NCBI RefSeq assembly: GCF_001854325.1
Contig: NZ_CP017754.1
Location: 1,364,001-1,428,000 of the forward strand
Origin: Cupriavidus malaysiensis
GTDB taxonomy: Bacteria; Pseudomonadota; Gammaproteobacteria; Burkholderiales; Burkholderiaceae
Reading direction: 5' to 3'
DNA length: 64,000 nucleotides
Shown here: piece by piece, positions 35,284 to 43,464 of the stretch
Position numbering within the stretch: position 1 is the first letter of the stretch
Layout of the letters: each line of letters starts with the position of its first letter
Notes under the pieces: generated by a model
Database searches by the model: none
What the model was told of the DNA's origin: nothing
Seen by the model: the letters and a program-made list of their open reading frames with translations, nothing else
Made by a program: the position numbers and the translations under genes

Positions 35284-36486
35284 CGTGTTCGGTGCCGACG
35301 TCTTGGAGCGCAGGAAGAAGCGGCCCAGCGCCGAGACGCGCTCCCCGCTGGCACTCGGCGCGCTGCCGCGCTCCACCACCAGGTTGTGCCCGAGCGCGGT
35401 GAGGGCCTTGGCGATCGCGCTGCGCTTCTGTTGCTGCACGGCGGGGACGCCATGGCTGATGGCGTCGTCGACCGCGGCCGGATCGTCCGGCAGGGTCAGC
35501 AGCGTCTTGGTGCCGAAGATGCCTTCGAGCGTGTCGCGCCGCAGGCCGTCCGCCTTGCCCTGGCGATTGACCAGAAGCAGGAGCTTCTCCGGGCCGTAGT
35601 GCAGCCCCTCCAGGACTTCCAGCATGCGGCGCCCGGTACGGGCGTAGGCAATGCCGGGCTGCGTGACCAGCAGGATCTGGTCGCTCAGGTCCAGCGCCGC
35701 CACCGAGACAGGATTGATGTCCTGGCCGGCGTCGATCAGCACGAAGTCGTAGCTGGCCGCGGCCAGCGAGAGCACGTATTCGACGCGGTCCTTGCGGATG
35801 TCGCCTGCCTTGACCGGGTCGCTGGCGCCGGCCAGGATGTCGAAGCTCGGCGAGACGTGGATGAGGCAGGCTTCGAAGAAGGCATCGTCGAGGCGGTCGA
35901 TCTGCGCGCAGACATCCGCCAGGGTCGCCGGCGGTACCTTGTCGGTGACGAGGAAATGCGTGTCGCCGAACTGGAGGTTCAGGTCGATCAGCAGGACGCG
36001 CTTGTGCTCCAGCGCGCTGAGGACGTAGCCGAGGTTGCCGGCGAGGAAGCTGGCGCCGGCACCGCCCTTGCCCGACACCAGCGAGATGACACGGGCCTCG
36101 TTCCTCGCCGCCGCGACACGGTTGGCCTCCAGCCGCTGCAGGGCCTCGGCGAGCTGGGCCCGGTCGAGGGGCCAGCCGAGCACGTCGCTGACGCCGGCGC
36201 GCAGTGCGCGGATCAGCAGGTCGGGGGGGCGGTCGTCGCTGACCAGGATGCAGGGCAGGCCGGGATACTGCTGGCGCACCGCCTCCAGCGCGCGCAGGTG
36301 CGCGCTGTCGCCGGTCGCCTGGTCCAGGATCAGGACATCGGCGCTGCGCATCTGGGTGCCATGCGAGGGCAGGTTGGACGCGGCGTCCTGCAGGCGCATG
36401 GGCAGATAGTTCCCGCTCGCGCTGGTGACGCGCGCGAGCTCGCCCAGCCGCTCGGCCGATTCCGAAACGATCAGGATCTTGAGCAT
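35278..36486 (-). CDS. tadZ: TadZ/CpaE, pilus localisation ATPase-like protein
   Basis: A 402-aa protein with an N-terminal receiver-like domain (residues 1-120) and a MinD/ParA-type domain. TadZ places the pilus machine in the cell. The deviant Walker A is SGKGGAGASFLAG: the signature Lys140 is kept, but the catalytic Lys of KGGxGKT is Ala145 and the Thr is Ser146. Walker A' (LLIDLNLQFGDTH) and Walker B-like (DFVLIDAGQDINP) regions are recognisable. ATP hydrolysis may therefore be weak or absent. It lies between the small lipoprotein gene and tadA. Confidence 0.9.
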   Translation of the reverse strand: MLKILIVSESAERLGELARVTSASGNYLPMRLQDAASNLPSHGTQMRSADVLILDQATGDSAHLRALEAVRQQYPGLPCILVSDDRPPDLLIRALRAGVSDVLGWPLDRAQLAEALQRLEANRVAAARNEARVISLVSGKGGAGASFLAGNLGYVLSALEHKRVLLIDLNLQFGDTHFLVTDKVPPATLADVCAQIDRLDDAFFEACLIHVSPSFDILAGASDPVKAGDIRKDRVEYVLSLAAASYDFVLIDAGQDINPVSVAALDLSDQILLVTQPGIAYARTGRRMLEVLEGLHYGPEKLLLLVNRQGKADGLRRDTLEGIFGTKTLLTLPDDPAAVDDAISHGVPAVQQQKRSAIAKALTALGHNLVVERGSAPSASGERVSALGRFFLRSKTSAPNTA

Positions 36487-36525
36487 GACATCTTCTCCTT
36501 GGTCAGCATCGACTGCCGGCGGCCG

Positions 36526-36876
36526 CTAGCGGGTGCCCGAGCCCATCATGCTGGCGTCGCCGTAGCCGGTACCCATGCCGACGCCCGTGGCGGCGCCCGA
36601 ACCGTAGGCGCCTCCGGCCGGTGTCATCCGGATCAGCGAGCGGTCGTAATTGTTCATCGCGGTCACGGCGGCCTTGCCGTCGACGCCGCTCAACGGCGGC
36701 TGGTCGGCCGGGCCATCGGGGTTGACCATCTGGGCACGGTTGACGGCGCTGAGCGCCTGGCCGAACTGCTTGTCCCAGATCGGCGTGGTGGTGACGCAGG
36801 CGCTCAGCAGGGGGCTGCACAGGGCGAGCAGCGCCAGCCGGCGGAGAGTCCGCATGGTCTTGGTCGGTTGGGTCAT
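36526..36876 (-). CDS. Small Tad-locus lipoprotein
   Basis: A 116-aa lipoprotein: signal peptide with the lipobox LLSAC followed by VTTTPIWDKQFGQALSAV. The C-terminal third is Gly-rich (GAATGVGMGTGYGDASMMG). It starts 4 nt after the rcpA stop, so it is translationally linked to the secretin. By position it could be a pilotin or an RcpB/CpaD-like factor for the outer-membrane channel, but sequence similarity to those is not evident. Confidence 0.8.
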   Translation of the reverse strand: MTQPTKTMRTLRRLALLALCSPLLSACVTTTPIWDKQFGQALSAVNRAQMVNPDGPADQPPLSGVDGKAAVTAMNNYDRSLIRMTPAGGAYGSGAATGVGMGTGYGDASMMGSGTR

Positions 36877-36880
36877 GGCA

Positions 36881-38842
36881 TCACTCCACTTGGGACTTGT
36901 CGGCTTGGCTCGGCTGCGCGGCGGCGCCGGTCACGATGGGCTCGTCGAGCGGCTTGCCTTCCGGCATCGCGCTGAGTTCCGGCTGCGCCTCGGGCGTGGC
37001 CGGCGGCGGCATCTGGAGCAGCGGTGCGGCAGCTTCCGGCTTGGGCGACGTCGCGGTGCCGGCCACGACGGGCTCGTCGAGCGGCTTGCCTTGCGGCATT
37101 GCGCTGAGTTCCGGCCGTGGCACGGGTGTGGCCGGCGGGGGCAACTGCGTCAGCGGCGGGGCGGCTTCGGGCTCGCGCGAGGAGGAGGCGCCCGGCGCCG
37201 GCACGGTGGGGGCGGACGGTGCGGCCGGCGTGGCCGGTGCGCTCGGGGCCGGAGCCTGGGGCATCGGCGACGGGGACTGTCCATTGCCGCCGTTGCCGCT
37301 GTTGTTGCGCTTGGGCGAGCCCTCCATATTGCCCATCATCAGCACCTGCAGCTCGTTGGTACGGGTGAAGCTGTCCGTCGGCAGCGGGATGGACGCGGTC
37401 TGCATCGGCTGCACCAGGTGGGGCGTGATGACGAAGACCAGCTCGGTCATGTCCCGCTGGTAGGAGGTGCTGCGGAACAGGGCACCCAGCACCGGGACTT
37501 CGCCGACGCCCGGAATGGCCTGGATGGCACCGCGCGCGTTGTCCTGCAGCAGTCCGCCGATGGCGAACGTCTCGCCATCGCGCATCTGCACGGTGGTCGT
37601 GGCCCGCCGCGTGGTGATCAGCGGCAGTACCGTCTGGGCGTTCGAGCCGCTCTGTACCGTGGCGCTGACCGTAGCGCCGGTGGGCGACAGCTCGGAGACC
37701 TCGGGCGAGACCTTGAGATTGATCCGGCCGTTGCTCATCACCGTGGGCGTGAACTTCAGCCCGACGCCGAACTCCTCTTCCTGCAGCGAGATCGTGGCGC
37801 TGGTGCCGGTATTGCTCTGCACGACCGGGATGAAGATCTTGCCGCCGGCGAGGAAGCTTGCCTCCTGGCCGCTCAAGGTGACCAGGTTGGGTTCGGCCAG
37901 GATCTTGACCAGGGTGTCGTTCTTCTGCGCGTCGACCTCGACCTGGAACGGCCTGTGGTTCGCCTTGCTGGCGAAGATGGCCGAGGCCGCGCCGGACAGC
38001 AGGGCGCTGGCCAGCCCGCCGCTCCAGGTACCGAAGCCGCCTTGCAGGTTCAATTGGGCACCCATCTGGTTGAGCAGGGTCTTCGAGACCTCGGCGACCT
38101 TGACCTCCAGCATCACCTGCTGCGGCGTATCCACCGCCAGCATGTTCAGCACGCCGCCGGTCTTCTTGTCGCCTTCTGCCTGGGCGGCGCTGGCATAGAC
38201 GCGGGCGATCTCCATGGCCTGCTGCGCCGCCTGTGCGTTGGAGACCGAGCCGGTCAGCACCAGGTTGTCGGCCGCGGTGGTCACGCGGATCTTGCTCTCG
38301 CCGGGCATCAGCTGCGTCAGCGAGTTCTGCAGGCCGGCCGCGTCGACGTTGACCACCACATTGATCACGCTGCAGGTGCCGCTGCGGCCTTGCACGATCA
38401 TGTTGGTGGTGCCCACGCTGCGTCCGAGCACGTAGAGCGTCTGCGGCGACACCATGGTCGCCTGCACGATGGCGGGATTGCCCAGCGTGCGGTTCTTGAC
38501 CGCTTCCGGCAGTGGAATCAGCGATGACTTGCCGACCGAGACGACCACGGTGCTCTCATTGCGCAGCGCGCCCGTGCAGTTCGGTCCGCGCCCTTCCGGC
38601 GCCACCGGCGTCGCCGGCGGCGCCGTATTCATGCTGATGGTCATCTGCATGGGCCCGCCGGCGGGGCGGCCCGGAGCCGACTGCGCCGGCTGGGCCGGCG
38701 CGGTCGACCTGCCGATGATCGCGCCTTCGGCAGCGCTCTGTGCCGTGGCCAGGCTTGGAGCGCCCAGTGCCAGGCTGACGACGCCCGCCACCAGCACACG
38801 GGTGCCAGCGGGCGCATTGTTTTCGTTCTGCTTGGTTCTCAT
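36881..38842 (-). CDS. rcpA: RcpA/CpaC secretin, outer-membrane pilus channel
   Basis: A 653-aa secretin. Order: signal peptide (about 1-35), a proline-rich linker, the pilus-assembly N-terminal domain (VVVSVGKSSLIPLPEAV), a BON-type domain (VLTGSVSNAQAAQQAMEIAR) and the secretin core (VKILAEPNLVTLSGQEASFL, then PEVSEL and the TELVFVITPHLV end). Unusually, about 150 residues follow the core. They are Pro/Ala-rich and contain a 44-residue unit present twice. It forms the gated outer-membrane pore for the Flp pilus. Confidence 0.94.
   Translation of the reverse strand: MRTKQNENNAPAGTRVLVAGVVSLALGAPSLATAQSAAEGAIIGRSTAPAQPAQSAPGRPAGGPMQMTISMNTAPPATPVAPEGRGPNCTGALRNESTVVVSVGKSSLIPLPEAVKNRTLGNPAIVQATMVSPQTLYVLGRSVGTTNMIVQGRSGTCSVINVVVNVDAAGLQNSLTQLMPGESKIRVTTAADNLVLTGSVSNAQAAQQAMEIARVYASAAQAEGDKKTGGVLNMLAVDTPQQVMLEVKVAEVSKTLLNQMGAQLNLQGGFGTWSGGLASALLSGAASAIFASKANHRPFQVEVDAQKNDTLVKILAEPNLVTLSGQEASFLAGGKIFIPVVQSNTGTSATISLQEEEFGVGLKFTPTVMSNGRINLKVSPEVSELSPTGATVSATVQSGSNAQTVLPLITTRRATTTVQMRDGETFAIGGLLQDNARGAIQAIPGVGEVPVLGALFRSTSYQRDMTELVFVITPHLVQPMQTASIPLPTDSFTRTNELQVLMMGNMEGSPKRNNSGNGGNGQSPSPMPQAPAPSAPATPAAPSAPTVPAPGASSSREPEAAPPLTQLPPPATPVPRPELSAMPQGKPLDEPVVAGTATSPKPEAAAPLLQMPPPATPEAQPELSAMPEGKPLDEPIVTGAAAQPSQADKSQVE
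36938..37180. repeat. 132-nt in-frame direct repeat in the rcpA tail
   Basis: The segments starting at 36938 and 37070 share long identical stretches (for example GGGCTCGTCGAGCGGCTTGC in both). The period is 132 nt, or 44 codons. Each encodes a PELSAMP.GKPLDEP module joined by proline-rich sequence. Confidence 0.75.
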
Positions 38843-38959
38843 GTCTTCCCTCCCCCGGGATCGCTAGCTGGCACCCGACTGGTCACGCGGATACCCTCGG
38901 CTGGCGTCGGGCTGGCGCAGGCGCCGCCCGACGCAGGTCCAACAGAATCAGATTCAGAT

Positions 38960-39799
38960 TCAGAAGCACTCCTGGCTGCCTTGCATGCCGGCGAGGACGC
39001 CGATGCAGTCGCCGCGCGGTGCGGGCGGGCGCGGGCGTGCAGGGGCACGCGGCGCGCTGACGGTGATCACCTTCGGCGGCGCGACCACCGGTGCGGCGCC
39101 GAGCAGCGTCAACTTGGTGGCGCCGTCCGTGCTGGTCGCGGCGACGTCCACCTGGTTGCGCAGGACCAGCGAGAGCGTGCCGACACTGCGCGCCACGTCC
39201 AGCTTCTCGGCCTGCTCGGGCGTGACTTCCAGGGTGACGGCATTGACCACCTTCGGCTGCGTATCGTCGCGGCTGACCTGCTGGGCGACCGCCAGCACCA
39301 GGATCTTTTCCAGCACGATCTTCGAGATGCTGGCGCCGTTCGGGTTCTGGCTCTTGGTGTCTTCGCTGGTGTTGACGATCACGTCGACGAGGTTGCCGGG
39401 CAGCGCGAAGCCCGCCACGCCGACCACGTCGTTGACCCGCACCGTGATGGCACGCTTGCCTGCGGCGATCACCGCCGACAGGCCGCCCTTGGTGCCTTGC
39501 GGCGAAAGCTTGGCCTCGAGGATCGGCTCGCCGCGCTGCAGGCTGGTGCGGACCACGCGGCCGCTCAGTTCCCGGGTGTCTTCGAAGGAGCCGGCCGGCA
39601 CGCTGGAGGTCGGCCAGCTGACCACGCGCAACTGCTCGGGGCCGAGCGGTTGCCCCAGGTCGATGTCGGCATTGGCGACGATCACCTGCCGCGTCGAGCC
39701 GGAGCCCTGCTGTATCAGCCAGCGCGACGCCGAGACCACGGCGGCGATGCCGGCACCGAGCGCCACGATCAGCATCAGAATGGCACGAGCGTTCTTCAT
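38960..39799 (-). CDS. rcpC: RcpC/CpaB, Flp pilus assembly protein
   Basis: A 279-aa periplasmic protein anchored by an N-terminal helix (ILMLIVALGAGIAAVV). The SAF domain (VIVANADIDLGQPLGPEQLRVV region) is diagnostic for CpaB/RcpC, followed by the RcpC domain (LPGNLVDVIVNTSEDTKSQN). The C-terminus ends in a Pro/Arg stretch and two Cys. It helps connect the secretin with the inner-membrane machine. It lies 41 nt after the AAA+ ATPase gene and 117 nt before rcpA. Confidence 0.92.
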   Translation of the reverse strand: MKNARAILMLIVALGAGIAAVVSASRWLIQQGSGSTRQVIVANADIDLGQPLGPEQLRVVSWPTSSVPAGSFEDTRELSGRVVRTSLQRGEPILEAKLSPQGTKGGLSAVIAAGKRAITVRVNDVVGVAGFALPGNLVDVIVNTSEDTKSQNPNGASISKIVLEKILVLAVAQQVSRDDTQPKVVNAVTLEVTPEQAEKLDVARSVGTLSLVLRNQVDVAATSTDGATKLTLLGAAPVVAPPKVITVSAPRAPARPRPPAPRGDCIGVLAGMQGSQECF

Positions 39800-39840
39800 G
39801 TTGCACCTCCCTACGGTAGTCGATGACCCTGTCCTTGGTG

Positions 39841-41289
39841 TCAGCGGGATGCCGCGTCTGGTTCATCGGTTGTTGCGGCGTCTGCCCGAACGCGCGCGGG
39901 CATCCCCCAATCCATCTCCGGCCTGGCCTGCAGGTCTCCGCCTGCCTCGACGTGGGCGCCGAAGTACAGCCGCCAGGCGTTCCGCAGGGCTTCCTTTTCC
40001 ACGCGCGGTGCCAGGCCGTGGTACCGGTTGGCAGAGCCGATGAGCTGCAGCAGGTCGCCGGGAATGCAGGCGAGCAGCGGCACGCCGGTGGCGCCGTGCA
40101 GTGCCTCGATCAGGAAGGTCAGCTCCGCATCGCTGCTGTCCAGGCCGGCTTCGTCGGCCGCTTGCCGGAACACGCGCCGATACGCCTGCGGGTCGAGTGC
40201 ACCGACGTAGATCTTGCTGCCCAGCCGGCGCAGGAAGGCATCGTCGGCCAGCTTGTGGGGATCGAGGTTGGACGAGAACACCGGCCAGACGTCGAACGGC
40301 ACGGAGAAGCGCAGGCCGCTGCGCAGCGCATACGTGTCCACGCCGCGGTCGAGGGGCACGATCCAGCGATTGAGCAGGTCTGTCACGGCGACGCGCTGCC
40401 GGCCGAGGTCGTCGACGATGTAGATGCCGTTGTTGGCTTTCCAGTGCGGCGGCGCCTGGTAGAAGCCGGAGGCGGGCTCGTAGCGCAGCTCCAGCATCTC
40501 CAGCGTCAGCTCGCCGCCGGATAGTACGGCCGGGCGGTGGCAGTCGACCCAGCGGCGGTCGCGCGAGCGTGACGTTTCGAGTTCGTCGTCGCCCACGGGA
40601 GCGTGCACCAGCGGATCGAAGACCTGGATGATTTCCCCGGCGATGGTGATGGCATGCGGCACCGGAATATGGCCGGGCAGGAGTTTGCAGAGCCGTTGCG
40701 CCAGGAAGGTCTTGCCGCTGCCGGCAGGGCCGAACAGCATCAGCGGGCGGCTGCTGTTGAGGGCGATGCCGATGCCGTCCAGGGTGCCGGGAGGGATCAC
40801 CAGGCTGCCGAGCGCGGCGTGGAGTTCGGCCTCGGTCACTGTGACGCGCGCGATCGTATGCTGGCGCACCGCCGCGCAGTAGGCCTGCAGCGTGACCGGC
40901 GCAGCGCCGACGTAGCTGCAGCGTGCAGTCAGTTCGCTGGCGCGTTGATAGCCGGCATCGGTGAGGTGGTAGCGCACATCGATGTCGCTGTCGCCGCGAT
41001 GGGCGACTTCCAGCTGGCGTTCGCGCACGGCGAAGGCCGCCACTTCCTGGACCACGGTGACGGGCAGCTTGAGCACGTCCACCAGCTGCGCGAGCATCGC
41101 CGTGCGTTGCCGATGCGCGGCCTTGAGCAGCAGGCCGGTCAACAAGGGCATTTCGAGGCCGGTGTCGGCCACGCTGCGCGGCGCGATCTCCCAGGCATGC
41201 CGGGAAGCGAAGCCGGCGCTGGTGTCGTGGGGCAGCGGGGATGCCGGCGTTTGCCGCTCGGGCATCGTGAGGGTGTTGCCGAGGCGCAT
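39841..41289 (-). CDS. AAA+ ATPase of unknown role inside the Tad operon
   Basis: A 482-aa AAA+ protein. Residues 1-150 are a helical N-terminal region without recognised domain. Then come Walker A GPAGSGKT (187-194), a Walker B-like IYIVDDLG (289-296, DD instead of DE), a sensor-1-like FSSNLD, and an arginine-finger-type FLRRLGSKIYVG. It is embedded between tadV and rcpC on the same strand with gaps of 33 and 41 nt, so it should be co-expressed with the pilus genes. It is unrelated to TadA or TadZ. A remodelling or regulatory role in pilus assembly is inference. Confidence 0.85.
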   Translation of the reverse strand: MRLGNTLTMPERQTPASPLPHDTSAGFASRHAWEIAPRSVADTGLEMPLLTGLLLKAAHRQRTAMLAQLVDVLKLPVTVVQEVAAFAVRERQLEVAHRGDSDIDVRYHLTDAGYQRASELTARCSYVGAAPVTLQAYCAAVRQHTIARVTVTEAELHAALGSLVIPPGTLDGIGIALNSSRPLMLFGPAGSGKTFLAQRLCKLLPGHIPVPHAITIAGEIIQVFDPLVHAPVGDDELETSRSRDRRWVDCHRPAVLSGGELTLEMLELRYEPASGFYQAPPHWKANNGIYIVDDLGRQRVAVTDLLNRWIVPLDRGVDTYALRSGLRFSVPFDVWPVFSSNLDPHKLADDAFLRRLGSKIYVGALDPQAYRRVFRQAADEAGLDSSDAELTFLIEALHGATGVPLLACIPGDLLQLIGSANRYHGLAPRVEKEALRNAWRLYFGAHVEAGGDLQARPEMDWGMPARVRADAATTDEPDAASR

Positions 41290-41322
41290 GGCGCTTCTCC
41301 CTGTGGTGGCGGCAGCCGGTGC

Positions 41323-41865
41323 TCAGGCGGTGGCGAACAGCACGCCGACCGTGCCGATCGCGATGGCGACGCCGTATGGAATCGAACCCACCGAACGCAG
41401 CGCGGCGGGATCTCCCGTGCCGTCGCGTTGCGGCCGGATCTGCCCGGCGCTGGCGAGCATCAGGCGCAGATTGCGCAGCAGCGGCACCCATTGCCCCGCC
41501 GCGAGGGTTTGCACGATGGCCCAGACACCGCCGATCACGAAGGCAACCAGGGCGATCTGCACCGCCATGGGGGCGCCGAGCCAGGCGCCGACGGCCGCCA
41601 TCAGCTTGACGTCGCCGGCGGCCATGCCACGCATCAGGTAGAGCGGCAGCAAGAGGCCGAGGCCGGCCAGCCAGCCGCCGGACCACTCGAACAGTCCGGA
41701 CACGGCACCATGCATGGCGCATTGCACGGGCAAGGCGAGCAGCCACGCGCCGAAGGTCAGCCAGTTCGGGATACGGCGGCGCCGCAGGTCCTGGGCGGCG
41801 GCGGTGGTGACGACGGTGATCACGCAAGGGCCGACAACGGCGCCGATGGCGAAGGGATAGATCAT
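41323..41865 (-). CDS. tadV: TadV/CpaA prepilin peptidase
   Basis: A 180-aa inner-membrane aspartic peptidase of the type IV prepilin peptidase family (short form without N-methylating domain). The two catalytic aspartates are visible in AAAQDLRRRRIPNWLTF and GMAAGDVKLMAAVGAWLG (GxGD-like). It cleaves the Flp pilins and TadE/F pseudopilins after glycine. The start MIYPFAIGAV at 41865 is preceded by GGGGAA. It sits 308 nt after the flp genes. Confidence 0.92.
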   Translation of the reverse strand: MIYPFAIGAVVGPCVITVVTTAAAQDLRRRRIPNWLTFGAWLLALPVQCAMHGAVSGLFEWSGGWLAGLGLLLPLYLMRGMAAGDVKLMAAVGAWLGAPMAVQIALVAFVIGGVWAIVQTLAAGQWVPLLRNLRLMLASAGQIRPQRDGTGDPAALRSVGSIPYGVAIAIGTVGVLFATA

Positions 41866-42173
41866 GTGAGATTCCCCTGGTGCGGTTGCGGCCGTGGCGC
41901 CTGGCTGCGCCGTGGCTTGCAGTGGACGGTCGTCTCTGCACGCGCGGCAGGCGAGCTGCCGCTGCGTATTGCGGCAGCAGGCGGCCTGGTCGCGGTGCGG
42001 CGAGGTGTCGCGCATGCGGTCCATGGTGTGCCTCCTTGCTACGGCTATGTTCCCGGATGAAGCCGTGGCGCCAGGCGTCACGGGCTCCCATGTCAATGCG
42101 CTCTCGGTATCTGTCGGCGCTGGCCCGCAGCCGGAGCGCGATGAGGACGCTCCGGCCGCGGGGCTGGCGCGGT
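41866..42173. other. Gap between flp2 and tadV
   Basis: These 308 bases hold no supported gene. No terminator with a U tract was found, so the flp transcript may read into tadV at reduced level. An in-frame extension of tadV upstream lacks membrane or peptidase features. Confidence 0.45.
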
Positions 42174-42350
42174 TCAGGTCACCAACTGGCCGGCGATGTA
42201 GTTGAAGATGCCCTGCAGGCTCGTGCCGACGCTGGTCACGGCCGCGATGATGGCGACCGCGATCAGCATTGCAATCAGGGCATATTCGATGGCTGTGACA
42301 CCATCCTCTTCGCGGGCGAAGTCAGGCGCGTGGAGTATCGTGGGTTCCAT
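42174..42350 (-). CDS. flp2: Flp-type pilin, second copy
   Basis: A 58-aa Flp prepilin. The leader MEPTILHAPDFAREEDG ends at Gly17, followed by VTAIEYALIAMLIAVAII, the Flp motif with Glu22 and Tyr23. The C-terminus (VGTSLQGIFNYIAGQLVT) is nearly the same as in the first copy. It lies 32 nt downstream of flp1, has exactly the same length, and differs mostly in the leader and the middle. TadV should cleave after Gly17. Confidence 0.92.
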   Translation of the reverse strand: MEPTILHAPDFAREEDGVTAIEYALIAMLIAVAIIAAVTSVGTSLQGIFNYIAGQLVT

Positions 42351-42382
42351 CGCGTTCTCCTGTGTGGTCGCCGCGTGCCGGA

Positions 42383-42559
42383 TCAGGTCACCAGCTTGCC
42401 GGCGATGTAGTTGAAGACGTTGTTGAGGTTGGTCCCGACCAGCTGGACGGCGGTGATGATGGCCACGGCAATCAGTGCCGCGATCAGGCCGTACTCGATG
42501 GCGGTGACGCCTTCGTCGTCTTGGGTGAATTGCTTCAGTTGCGTGATGAGTGCTTGCAT
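42383..42559 (-). CDS. flp: Flp-type pilin, first copy (major pilin candidate)
   Basis: A 58-aa Flp prepilin. The leader MQALITQLKQFTQDDEG ends at Gly17, then VTAIEYGLIAALIAVAII with the essential Glu22-Tyr23 pair, and a C-terminus VGTNLNNVFNYIAGKLVT. It is the promoter-proximal gene of the minus-strand tad operon, preceded by GGAGAT and a leader of about 330 nt from a sigma-54-like promoter. Its position suggests it is the major subunit of the Flp pilus. Confidence 0.95.
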   Translation of the reverse strand: MQALITQLKQFTQDDEGVTAIEYGLIAALIAVAIITAVQLVGTNLNNVFNYIAGKLVT

Positions 42560-43464
42560 GACAATCTCCTTCGCGTGGAAAAGCAGGGTTCTACATCCAA
42601 TCAAACTCAAGCCGGCATCAGGAGCCGGGCGGCCCGCAGGCGGCGCAGGCGTGGAACTGCCACTGGCCGTCGTTGCCACGCTGGCCACGCTTCGCGCTGC
42701 CGTTCCGGCAGGCGCAGTCACCCGGCTTCATGCCATGGTGGCCACCGGTCGCGGTGCGTCCGGTGTCGGAGCGGGTGGCGGTTTGCGTAGCGGGCATAGC
42801 CTTCGGTCAGTGGTGGGTTCCTCGCCGGCGGCGGTGTCGCGGATCGCGGGCACCGCTTGCCGGGATGTCGACGCCGGGAATCGCCGTCTGACGAAGGCAA
42901 GGCAAAACGCGGGCCAGCCGCCCTCGATGCCTTGTGCGGCAAGGCTTTGCGGGATATCTGCCGGTGCCGTCGGGATGCGGGGGGCGGGCCGGGCAGGCCA
43001 TCGTTTCGCGCGGGAATCATGCCGAATAGAACGAGCCGGCGAAGCACTGAGACCAATGGATGGCCGGCGCACCGGCCAACTCATCCATTCGGCTGATGAC
43101 AGCGCCCGACGAGCCGTTTGCCAGGCCCGGCCGCGCCGTCTGCCGCGGGCGCCTACGGCATTCGCCCGAGCAGGCAGGCCATGCAGTGCGCGCCGGTCCA
43201 TGTTTCACGCGGGAAACGTCGGGTGCCGCAGGCAAGGCGGGCCGCGCCGATTCCGGCGTGCAAGCCATGGGAGCGTGGTGCAGCGGCGGTCGCCGCGGCG
43301 GCTCCGGGCCGGCCGCTTCAGTTTGGAAACGTGGCGCGGGCCCGGCTGGAATGGCACCTTGGGCGGCCTTGCCTGATCGCGCGGCTTGGTAGAAAACAGC
43401 AGGCATGGAGGGTCGCACGCGCGAGCGTGGCTGACCATGTGAGGTGTGCCTCTGCGAGACGACC
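42560..43464. other. Divergent region between flp and the GT87 gene
   Basis: These 905 bases contain no supported gene. They hold a sigma-54-type promoter on the minus strand (42901-42916) and the inverted repeat GTTTC-N6-GAAAC at 43202-43217, the same architecture seen at 27762-27777 on the other side of the Tad locus. A weak rightward sigma-54-like match TGGCGCG-GGCC-CGGCT lies at about 43332-43347. Confidence 0.5.
42901..42916 (-). promoter_or_regulatory. Candidate sigma-54 promoter of the flp-tad operon
   Basis: On the minus strand TGGCCCGCGTTTTGCC fits the -24/-12 pattern TGGCACG-N4-TTGCW with one -24 mismatch. The invariant GG and GC are exactly 10 nt apart. It would start transcription about 330 nt before flp. 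It is the only good match found by eye in the 900-bp region. Confidence 0.55.

Noticed and set aside
32764..36975. 1403-codon open frame antisense to tadB-tadA-tadZ
   Set aside because: It runs across four well-supported genes on the opposite strand and has no protein features.
41866..42096. Upstream extension of tadV by 77 codons
   Set aside because: The extension is hydrophilic and Cys/Arg-rich, unlike prepilin peptidases; the ATG at 41865 starts directly with the first membrane helix.
43201..43218. TGTTTCACGCGGGAAACG as a parS site
   Set aside because: It departs from the parS consensus TGTTTCACGTGAAACA in the centre and right arm, and no parAB genes are nearby.
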